DNA of 24,653 nucleotides from Zancudomyces culisetae. Its lineage: Eukaryota; Kickxellomycota; Harpellomycetes; Harpellales; Legeriomycetaceae. Shown here one piece after another: positions 16,597 through 24,653 of the stretch. The notes beneath the pieces are model-generated. The model was not told the origin of the DNA, did not search any database, and worked only from the letters and a program-made list of their open reading frames with translations. The position numbers and the translations under genes are program-made. Numbering within the stretch: position 1 is the first letter of the stretch; each line of letters opens with the position of its first letter. The DNA is taken from positions 1 to 24,653 of the forward strand of contig LSSK01000712.1 of the NCBI GenBank assembly GCA_001969505.1, given 5' to 3'.

Positions 16597-19445
16597 ACTT
16601 CAAGTATGTTTTTACTTGTATAATTAGAGTAGAGTTTTTGACCCTTAATTCTTTTTTATTAATAAATAGAATATCACCCCTCCCTCTCCGAATAACTGGT
16701 ATAAATTTTTATCTTTGCTTCAAGTGACAGCGTTATTTGAATCAAATTGTAATACCATTTAAAATGTGAAAAGTTATGAATTGTGTTGCAAAAAATATAC
16801 ACCATTATCTTTTTGGTTTTTCTTTCAGCATTTATCAACAGGTTATGATTTTATAGCTGTTTAGCCGCAATAATTATTACTACATCACTTAATTTGGTCT
16901 TAATTATGCGTGATAATGTTTACAGTTACAAATATACTACCCTTCAATCTCTTCCCATTCCTTTATTTTTTTTTAGATGAGAGAGTTACTAAATATTCCT
17001 TTAATAATGACAAATTTGTTAATGCATGTGTCTTGCAAGAACGCGTTATTTAAATCACGAAATATCAGCGATAATTACATTATAAACATTCACGGTTACT
17101 TCGATATAAAGACGGAGAAGAGGTACCAAGTATAACAAGCACCCAACAGCATCACTGTCAATGGGAATTTTCATCCTGTTTCTCTGGTCTTTGCTCAAAG
17201 AAAAGTAATTGATCGCATCTGTCAAAGCTAATAACCCACTTGACCAGACATGCGGAGGGTAGGAATAGGTTGTCCGCACAAAAGCGAGCATACATAAATA
17301 CGTAATGAAAAGCGAGTGATGCTCCTAATACACCTCATTCTATGTGCTCGTTTTCCAATTACAATCGTGTGTTCTATTCGAGTGTAAACAAATATGTACT
17401 TATCCTCTTTTGATTTGTAAAGTGATCAATTCATTGCAAATATGTTACACTTTCACACCTATTATTGGAAGCTAGTTATTATTATTATTATTATTTTTTG
17501 CGCCACCTGGTTGTGGACCATTTCTACATCTATTTGCGATTTACTCGGGGGCTATAAATTGCAAATTTATGATGTTGAGGCTTTGATGCTGGCGCTGTAC
17601 TAATTGCTTAATGGTTGATGAGAAAATGAAATGCATTAAAGTAAAATACTAAGTCAGGCCAATCAAACATAGTATTTTTTAATTTCCACTCGCAAATATT
17701 TATATTTACCAAATAGTTTGCAATACTGAAACTACAGGAATCCAAAAAATATATATAAATTCAGCAGGTGTATGATTGGCAGAATACACAAACAGTGTAA
17801 GTCCGGGAAATAAAAGTGATGCTGCAGCATAATAATTTATGCCACTTCCAATGAACTACAAGGAAGGGAGGTCCTTTTTTTTTGTATCGATTCCATGTTC
17901 TATTGAAATCAATTATTTTGTCAATAATAAGTGCTGAAAGCGGAATCTTCTACATTAGTTCTTTCTAAAGTTTATTACCACTTTGACTTTATTAAATACC
18001 TTTGAACTTAAATATAAGTATATATTGAAAATTTTAATAACCGAAATACCAAATATACAGTACTTTACTATCAAAAAAAATTCGACTTCTGCGTATAGAG
18101 GGACAAAAAGGTATTTAAACGGGGTATACACTTAATACCTTTTTTTTTCATTTGGCGTGCTGAATGTTTTATAGAAAGACGTGCGGAGCTCCTTTATATT
18201 ATTGTTGTTTTTAGTAGGTTACTCTGAGAAAGATATCAAATTCTAACACTCGTTTTATTTTATTATTTTAGCACAGTTCATCAACAAACGCTAGAATAAA
18301 TAAGGAAGGACAGGGGAACCCTTGACACCAACATCACAGGTAGGATTTTTACTATGCTAGTTAGAATATCTTTTTATTATCTTTTAAATGGAAAGAGGGG
18401 AATACACTATTCGATTTGAAGTGCCCGAGGCTGAATAGAGGTGAACAAGAATCATCACTCTTGCAGTTTTGATGGTTATTTTTTTCATAATCCATTACCA
18501 TACAACTTGTGCCGCGACAGCTATCCATATTTTCTCACTGTACCACTTTTGTGTTAACGGCTCTGTACCTCGAGCTTATATGTCAAAATTAAAGTCAGGT
18601 TGAGTTATGGCCCTGGGGAAGTGTAGTGTCGAAGTATAGCGAAAGCGAATATTGAGAATGGTCATTTACCAAGCTACACTCCACCAATACACATTTTTAT
18701 TATCAGGAGGAGTCTGGCTAAGAAAAGCTAGCGCGGTTGATTTACGCAGCATTTGTAAAAAATTAAGGCAATTAAAACTTTTCCAGATGGAACTTTGGCT
18801 GCAGTTTTACAACTTCGACCGAATAATTCCTGGTGATTTGTTGCTCTTGCGAATAAAAACGGCGAAATACCTGCTTTTAATACTTTTTTTTTTCCCAAAA
18901 AAGATCGAGAGATGACTAAACTACAAGCAAATACTTTCACAATTCTTGATTCTGCAGTTTTAATTTGACCACGATTATTAAGTGAAATCTATACCAGAAC
19001 TGCACTTTTGTCGATTGCAGGGACAAATGGGATAAAAAAAAAATTATCCATGATGAATATAAAACCATTTTTACACCTTTGGCACCTGTTTGGTTGTTTG
19101 AAGTGATGAAAAAAATAAAGAAAATTGCAAACCTGCCGAATTTCCAATTTTGGCAACTAAAATGGGGGAAGATTCTTGGTTTTTTAGCCAAAACAGGAGA
19201 ATATTTGTGTGTGTAGAGGGGGAGGGAACGGGATATAATCGATCACACTTTTTATTGTTATTAAAGGGGTTCGTTTTATATTTAACTGTTTAAAGCATTG
19301 GCGTCCTGTGCAAAATATCAAATAGTTAGTTTTATATCATACAATATAGGAAACGACCATATAGGATAAAAAGATAAAGGATTAAAAGCACGAATACCAC
19401 AGACCAAAACAAGTAAATAAATCAAAAGATCAAAAAAAAGCAAGA
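16597..19445. other. Long non-coding region upstream of the PKA regulatory subunit
   Basis: These 2.85 kb contain no recognisable gene on either strand. Short frames exist (78 codons on the minus strand at 17055-17291; 87 codons at 18652-18915), but none shows family features. Other contents are a (TTA)6 run at 17476-17493, a strong stem-loop followed by a T run at 18105-18149, and a splice-donor-like CAG|GTAGG near 18338. The last part should be promoter and leader for the PKA gene; an in-frame TAA lies 61 nt before its ATG. Confidence 0.45.
18105..18149 (+). other. Stem-loop followed by T run (terminator-like hairpin)
   Basis: AAAAAGGTATT at 18105-18115 pairs perfectly with AATACCTTTTT at 18134-18144 over an 18-nt loop. 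The stem can extend by three more pairs (TAA with TTA) if one base is bulged. The right arm runs into a T tract ending at about 18148. This would end an RNA polymerase III transcript, but I see no tRNA or other small RNA beside it. Confidence 0.45.
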
Positions 19446-20462
19446 ATGGCAGCCCTTGAACAAGGAGAAAAGAAGCTAGATGGCTTTACAAACCCATTTG
19501 GTGGAGCTGGCGGCAATGGAGGCGATCAGGGAAAACTTTTTAGTTCTAACTCGCTCATTCCACCCAACAAACTTGCCGAATTTGGAGGGAGACGATTTAG
19601 TGTTTCTTCAGAGTCAATGAACCCAGAGACCATGGGCAAATTTGAAAAAAAGGTTATTCCAAAGTCCGACCAACAAATGGAAAGAATTAAAAAAGCCTTG
19701 GAAAACAACTTTCTCTTTAGTCATCTGGACGAGGAGGCGTATAAAGACGTGATTGATGCAATGGAGGAAAAGAAAATAACCGCTGGCACAGAGGTAATAA
19801 AGCAGGGGGCCGAGGGTGATTTCTTTTATGTGGTAGAACAGGGATCATTTGAAATAACAAAGCTCAAGGAAGGGGCAAAAGAGCCTGTGGTTGTCCTTAC
19901 TCTTTGCGATCAGGGAAGTTTTGGTGAGTTGGCTTTAATGTATAATTCACCTAGAGCTGCAACCGTCACGGCCACAACCGACGCCACCTTGTGGGCACTT
20001 GACCGCGTCACATTTAGAAGACTGCTTATGGAGCGCACCTCAGGCAAGCGCAAGCTGTACGAATCATTCCTTGAAGAGATTCCTCTCCTCAAGGGTCTTG
20101 AGCTTTACCAGAGACAAAAGATTGCCGATTCTTTAGAGTCCAAGACATACGATGATAGTGAGGTTGTAATAAGACAAGGGGATGTGGGCGATTGTTTTTA
20201 TCTGGTTGAAGATGGAAGCGCCAAGGTGTTGAAGAGACCTACTGACAGTTCTGGTAATCCATCAGGTGATTCCAAGCAAGTTGGTATCCTGAAAAAGGGC
20301 GACTATTTTGGCGAACTTGCTTTGATAACTAACGAGCCCCGTCAAGCCACCATTGTTTCGGATGGAAAGTTGAAGGTTGCGTACATGAGCAGAGCCGCAT
20401 TTAACAGACTTTTGGGTCCTTTGGTTTCCCACTTCAAAAAGTACTCTGAACAATACAAATAA
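19446..20462 (+). CDS. BCY1: cAMP-dependent protein kinase regulatory subunit, without a visible dimerization domain
   Basis: The 338-aa product is a PKA regulatory subunit, which holds the catalytic subunit inactive until cAMP binds. The inhibitory segment is GRRFSVSSES with Arg49, Arg50 and Ser52, a type II autophosphorylatable pseudosubstrate. Two cyclic-nucleotide-binding domains follow. Domain A has the phosphate-binding cassette FGELALMYNSPRAATV (Glu161, Arg170) and domain B has FGELALITNEPRQATI (Glu290, Arg299); both key Glu/Arg pairs are intact. The linker string FTNPFGGAGG is typical of fungal subunits. The N-terminal docking and dimerization helices normally found before it are absent. 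An in-frame TAA at 19383-19385 closes the frame upstream, and I find no upstream exon that supplies them. The start ATG is in context aagaATGG. The gene is intronless and convergent with CDT1. Confidence 0.96.
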   Translation: MAALEQGEKKLDGFTNPFGGAGGNGGDQGKLFSSNSLIPPNKLAEFGGRRFSVSSESMNPETMGKFEKKVIPKSDQQMERIKKALENNFLFSHLDEEAYKDVIDAMEEKKITAGTEVIKQGAEGDFFYVVEQGSFEITKLKEGAKEPVVVLTLCDQGSFGELALMYNSPRAATVTATTDATLWALDRVTFRRLLMERTSGKRKLYESFLEEIPLLKGLELYQRQKIADSLESKTYDDSEVVIRQGDVGDCFYLVEDGSAKVLKRPTDSSGNPSGDSKQVGILKKGDYFGELALITNEPRQATIVSDGKLKVAYMSRAAFNRLLGPLVSHFKKYSEQYK

Positions 20463-20715
20463 CCACATTTGTTTAATTTATTTTAAAGGCTTGATATTAA
20501 CCTTTCTGTTCAACTAAACTTTTTGTATTTTTTATTGGAAATGTGATTTTTGACTCTCTTTTTTTTTCGACTCTGGGCCCTGTCTTTAACTTTACTTACC
20601 TACTTTTTTTTTTGTTACTATATCACCAGTATATGCCTCCTTGATTTAGTATAAAAAAAAAGAATCTCTGCCAGTTTGTAAACTAATATAGGGATTTGTA
20701 AACTCAGGAGGCGGA

Positions 20716-20732
20716 GGGTGGGGAGGGTGGGG
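20716..20732 (+). other. Predicted parallel G-quadruplex
   Basis: GGG-T-GGGG-A-GGG-T-GGGG is four runs of at least three guanines with single-base loops. More guanine pairs lie just upstream (20707-20714). It is about 255 nt past the BCY1 stop codon, on the BCY1 sense strand, in the spacer between two convergent genes. Confidence 0.75.
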
Positions 20733-21025
20733 TATCTAGTAGTATTTGGCTTGGGTTTGTACATTTTGTGACCGAGATTGCCATTAAAATATATCGCCTG
20801 TGTTGATACTTGATTGTACACCAACAAGAACCTGAGCAAGTTTTTCTTTGTCCACCACCTTTTTTTGATACTACTGAATAAACAAATATCACAAAGACAA
20901 AGATTTTGTAGGCTGTTTATGGGTTTTATAACCATGCAACAAACAAGGAACATTTAGGGATAAGAAAAAGAGATAAGCTAGTTGAAATGGTCCAATTCTA
21001 GTTCTATATTTGGTCATTTTTGAAA

Positions 21026-21047
21026 GGAGGGAAGGGGGAGGAGGTGG
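21026..21047 (+). other. G-rich purine tract
   Basis: The run GGAGGGAAGGGGGAGGAGGTGG is all purine except one T. It can form two-tetrad quadruplexes, but it lacks four separate runs of three with clean loops, so it is weaker than the motif at 20716-20732. It lies about 115 nt past the CDT1 stop in the direction of CDT1 transcription. Confidence 0.4.
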
Positions 21048-21162
21048 AGATGCAAGACAAAATTAAATTATGCCAAATTCTGGGTTAAACAGCTAAAAGT
21101 GGAAACGGTATCCAGAAACAACAAGAAAAGAGCATAAATACTATAGCTAAAGATGAAGGGGC

Positions 21163-23571
21163 TTAATTAACATATGACAAAACTTTATCCTTTACATTTT
21201 TTACGCTAATCGTACGGGTGATCCTAAAGACGCTTCTCGAAGTTATACTAGAACTAAGCGCACCCGAAGCACCAACCGAGTCTAGAGAACACCATTCAGG
21301 TGCTATTTTTGTCAGCATTACCAAGAGCTGCTGGAGTTCAGAGCTCGACAGCATATGACTACGCAGGCTTTCAGAAAGCCGGTTGCAAACAAAGGACAGG
21401 GCCAAGACATTCTTGCCCTCCGCACCAAACAAGAACGAAAGACTATCAGCAACAGTCATAAGCCGCGAACGGGTAAGATCGCTAAGTAAAAGTCTTTCTT
21501 GGCCTGTTGCTATTGGGGTTTCGTTTCCAGCTGTTTCGCCATATTTCGCTATAAACTTGTCCTTTTCGGCTTGTTTTTGCTTATTACGAATTCTCTCTAG
21601 GAGAAGGGATGCCTTTGACACAGGCTTCTCCTTGGTACCCATAGCCTTAATCATGGGGTCATTTGGGTCATTCGCAATAGCTTTCTCATCGTCTTTTTGT
21701 TTCCCCTTTCCTTCTTTTGCCACAAGCATACCCTGGGGAGTCGTTGTACACTCTGAGGGCTGCTTGCTAGTGCTGGTGCTAGTGCTAGTACTCGCGATTG
21801 ATTTTTGGGTCGCAGCAAGCACCTGTCTAGCTTTTTCTAGTCTGGTTGAGTCGGCTTTTCTGAAGTCCCGGGCGTTTGTTAGCTGTGTGATAATTTTGGA
21901 AGGGTAAATATCTGGGACATCAAGGTTTGGATTAAATGCCGAGTGAAATTTACCAAAACCACTCGCAGTTACATTATTACTAGCAGCACAGCCCTCTTGC
22001 ATTTTGGCTGACCCTTGAAGTTGTGCTGAACCAAGACTTACAAAATTGCTGGATTGCAGCCATCTCTCATAGGCATTTTCAACATAACACAGCAAGTGCT
22101 TGCGGAAATTATTTCTTCTAATCTCATTGCTGTATACAACAAACGAGATTCCCTTTTGTAAACTGCCCGTAAGTTTATCACTCGAGTTGTTTGCATCATT
22201 AAAGGAAATCACAAAAGAATTCACCATTACGCCCTCATACATCACCGTTACACTCTCAAATGTGTATGCATCGGGGTACAGCGTTTTTATCTGACCCAAC
22301 CTTTCAAGCGAGAACTCATACCCTGCTGCATTTTCTACGGCCTTTTTAATTCTGTGGTACACACATTTACCGCCTTGTCCAATAACAAACATCATGGTGT
22401 GTTCAAGTGCTTGGAATACTTTTTCTAGCACCAACATCCTTTCGGGAACAAATTTATCAGCTTTGTTCCATTGTCCAACTTGTGCAAATGTATTTTTTAC
22501 TGATCCCAAGCTTTCGCTTATCAGTGTCTTTGGTGCAGAAAAGCTCGATTCGGTTTTTATATTCTGTGCTAGCCCAGTATCCGAGAGCGTGGTAAGTCCA
22601 AGATGAGCGTCTCTTCCAAATTCTCTTTGTTCTCGCAATTCTAAATTTTCTTGTCGTTTCTCCGCCAGTTCAGCAGCACTCAGCGTCTTCTCAACTTTGT
22701 GGTCTCTCGCGTTCGCTTTTGCAAGCTTTTCTAGCAGCGCCTTTGTTCTTATCAGCCTGGATGGGTCTTTGCTGCTTAGCTTGATTTTGCTGCTACTGTT
22801 CAAAGTAGCTTCTTCAGAAATGTCGCTTTTGACACCTTCAATACCCTCTTTAACCACTTCCTGGTATACACCTGCTTTTTTCTCCACATCTTTCCTTTTT
22901 GGAGAATTGGATAGTTTACTTAACATCTGTACTAGTCTTGGAGAAGCTTTAATAATTTTTTCCGACATCTGTTCGGCTTCAGCCACTAGTGTAGAATCAT
23001 CACTATGCGAATGCTTTGCGTTTGGACTGAAATCCGAACTACTTGTTGCTGAGACAATTGAACCTTTTGTTGGTGTATCTATTCGCATTTTTTCAATACT
23101 CTCTTTCTTTTCATCTTTGCTGACAACTGAATTTACGCCTTTTCTTGGGGTTGACTATTTGAATATGATTGAAATTCATGATAAGAATACAAAAGAAAAA
23201 AGACAATCATCAACGTATTGGTAGCATAATTCATCTATTATTCTAGTGTGCTTCTCTTAAAAAAAAAGTTCAGATTGTTGATTGAAAAGTCAAAACAACC
23301 TTTATCAAACCCAGTTACTTACCGTGGTCTTGAATCGCTTTACAAATTGGTTTTGCAGGCTGTCCTCGGGACACACAAGCTCCGTTGTTCTCTTTCTAAC
23401 CTCTTCAACTTTTTTTTGAGCACTTCGAGTTATCCTTCTCTCCATTTCCTGTACAACAGGATGTTGTTCGACGCTTTTTTTATCAATGTTACTGTTGGTA
23501 TGGCCATCTTTGGATACCTTCATATATGCTTTCAGGGACAACGCACCTGTACTTCTGAGTCGTCTTTCCAT
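21163..23571 (-). CDS. CDT1: DNA replication licensing factor CDT1 (two exons)
   Basis: Exons are 23571-23323 and 23154-21163 on the minus strand, giving 746 aa. CDT1 loads the MCM2-7 helicase onto origins together with ORC and CDC6. The central winged-helix domain (CDT1 family) is at about 315-470, with the strings LEKVFQALEHTMMFV, FSLERLGQIKTLYPDAY and RRNNFRKHLLCYVENAYERW. The C-terminal MCM-binding winged helix is at about 590-725 and includes LALSFVCNRLSESLRSHM and ELQQLLVMLTKIAPEW. Exon 1 is basic and rich in Arg/Lys. Both splice junctions fall between codons: donor ACG|GTAAGT, acceptor AAATAG|TCA. An in-frame TAG sits directly before the acceptor, so the second exon cannot extend further. 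Residues 1-83 carry no canonical PIP degron. (ST)n near the middle comes from a gct/agt repeat. It is convergent with BCY1. Confidence 0.93.
23155..23322 (-). other. Predicted CDT1 intron
   Basis: This 168-nt phase-0 intron has the consensus donor GTAAGT and ends in CAAATAG. A pyrimidine stretch (TGTCTTTTTTCTTTTG) precedes the acceptor, and no other AG lies between the two, so the splice choice is simple. A branch-like GTTGAT is just upstream of the pyrimidines. Without splicing, exon 1 reaches a stop at 23305 and exon 2 is closed by TAG at its acceptor. Confidence 0.85.
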
Positions 23572-24266
23572 TATGTTTTTCTTTTGATGGGGGGGGGGAG
23601 TTACCTGAATCTTTACAGCTTAAATGTGTTTAATTTATACCTTAATTTACTTGCACAAAACAGTGTTATTTCTCGAACACTAATATAAATTAAATTTTGA
23701 ATAGAAACGATGATATATCGTCAAAACACGCAGGGTCTAAGGCGACAGGTTGAATAAAGTTAAAAGAAAAATATTTATACACTAGTAGTAGAAGGTCGTG
23801 TTTCTTTGTGATAACCAAAACGTTCACTACTATTATTTTGTTATAGTTTTTCTCTTGATGTTTTTGTATACTACATTGCTCGTTTTATTTGTTGTTATTT
23901 ATTTTCATTATTTGATTTTACTGTAAAAAATAATAAAAAGTGGTTAATTATCTGAAAATTACAATTTTTGCTTTCATACCTATTGGGTAAAGTTGTTTTT
24001 TATTTGAAATTGTTTGCAGAATCAAGCTCCATTTTGTTATTGTTTTCCGCTTTTAAATTCGCAAATAACGGGATTTGGTGTCAAATTTACCATTTGTCGT
24101 GAAAATTTTTTATTTACATTAAATATCATGAATGAATACAGTACATACAATTTTTTCTTTTACTTTTTCACAAGCTTACCTGAATATAAAAAAGCAAAAA
24201 AGCAAAAAAGCAAAAAAAAAAAACATTTACGCGAAAAAACAACACAAAAGTCCTGATTGGAATCAC
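23572..24266. other. CDT1 upstream region
   Basis: This stretch should hold the CDT1 promoter and leader. A run of ten C on the CDT1 sense strand (23589-23598) lies 17 nt before the start codon. A donor-like CAG|GTAACT lies just upstream of it, so a leader intron is possible. The region to 24130 is AT-rich with no gene. A three-unit gcaaaaaa repeat occupies about 24188-24223. Confidence 0.45.
24188..24223 (+). repeat. Short (GCAAAAAA)n tandem repeat
   Basis: Three units of gcaaaaaa in a row end in a 12- to 13-base A run. It is a simple-sequence tract in non-coding DNA next to the possible short gene at the right edge. Confidence 0.7.
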
Positions 24267-24482
24267 ATGAAAACGTTCAAAAGTGGATCCAAAAGAGCTA
24301 GAGCAAGCCAGAGTGATATTCGTACATCCAACAAAGGGGGTGCCGATCAACTGATGGATGATTGTTTGCATATACGGGCAGACCATAACGAGGGGATGTG
24401 TTTAGCTATTGCAGAGATGGCCTTGTCACATAGCTATCACTTTTCTGATATAGCTGCACGCCTACCGATAACATTGTGCTAG
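24267..24482 (+). CDS. Possible short hypothetical protein
   Basis: This 71-codon frame encodes a basic start (MKTFKSGSKRARASQSD) and a mixed-composition remainder with few low-complexity residues, unlike nearby non-coding frames. Upstream in-frame ATGs exist (24132), but that part is dominated by Lys from A runs, so I prefer the later start. An AATAAA lies at about 24591, roughly 110 nt past the stop. Part of the frame (24328-24440) recurs downstream in a shortened form with stops, so it may be a decayed element or an exon fragment. No family is recognised. Confidence 0.22.
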   Translation: MKTFKSGSKRARASQSDIRTSNKGGADQLMDDCLHIRADHNEGMCLAIAEMALSHSYHFSDIAARLPITLC

Positions 24483-24565
24483 ATAAGCAAAAGCTCTGGA
24501 TGACATATGCCCACTGACCAACAAAGGGATGATTGTTTAACATCTAGGGTTGTCATACATAGCTT
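24310..24565 (+). repeat. Diverged direct duplication at the right edge
   Basis: CCAACAAAGG starts at 24328 and again at 24518, GGATGATTGTTT follows in both (directly in the second copy), and TTGTCAcatagct recurs as TTGTCATAcatagct at about 24550. Between the first and last of these strings the second copy is 63 nt shorter. The second copy has stops in the frame used by the first. Confidence 0.45.
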
Positions 24566-24653
24566 CTGAAACAAACATAACTCTTGTATGAATAAATGTT
24601 TGTAGTTAGACAAGGACTGGCATAGAGAGCTGCAAAACTATGCCAATAATCTC

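Larger units (their letters stand above)
20463..21162. other. Convergent spacer between BCY1 and CDT1
   Basis: This 700-nt spacer receives the 3' ends of both flanking genes. It contains several T runs of 8-9 in the first 200 nt after the BCY1 stop, a plus-strand AATAAA at about 20877, a G-quadruplex motif at 20716-20732 and a second G-rich run at 21026-21047. No gene is visible; the minus-strand frames here have no recognisable content. Confidence 0.5.

Noticed and set aside
17055-17291. 78-codon minus-strand ORF with one hydrophobic segment
   Set aside because: It has an ATG start and fairly even composition but no family match and no promoter or neighbour support. The length is within chance for this region.

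Overview
The window looks like nuclear DNA of a fungus. Five genes match typical fungal or eukaryotic families: a DIP2/CMR2-type double adenylate-forming protein, a probable Nup120/Nup160 nucleoporin, a PMP3 proteolipid, the regulatory subunit of cAMP-dependent protein kinase, and the replication licensing factor CDT1. A eukaryotic elongator tRNA-Met is also present. Genes are mostly intronless (one 168-nt GT-AG intron is inferred, in CDT1). The DNA is AT-rich and the long proteins carry extensive Asn, Gln, Glu/Lys/Arg and Asp/Glu tracts. This suggests an early-diverging, AT-rich, intron-poor fungus; I cannot fix the clade from sequence alone.

Layout. 1-257: leader of the first gene. 258-7316 (+): a 2352-aa DIP2-like protein with a DMAP1-binding N-terminus, a long charged helix and two FAAL-like domains. 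7307-11020 (-): a 1237-aa probable Nup120/160-like nucleoporin that is convergent with it and overlaps its 3' end by 10 nt. 11021-19445: a gene-poor 8.4-kb stretch holding only tRNA-Met (12082-12154, -), an orphan four-helix membrane protein (14451-14897, +) and PMP3 (16390-16596, +). 19446-20462 (+): PKA regulatory subunit. 21163-23571 (-): two-exon CDT1, convergent with the PKA gene across a 700-nt spacer that contains a strong G-quadruplex motif. 23572-24653: CDT1 upstream region, and a possible short gene or decayed duplicate at the right edge.

The most unusual structure is in the gene-poor stretch. About 600 nt at 12437-13040 is a diverged copy of the flanks of the orphan membrane-protein gene (about 14006-15100), but without the gene. 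Between two near-identical anchors the copies differ by 450 nt, and the coding sequence is 447 nt. One locus therefore looks like an empty version of the other.

The genes do not form one pathway. They are housekeeping functions (lipid metabolism, nuclear pore, membrane potential, cAMP signalling, replication licensing) in ordinary eukaryotic order.
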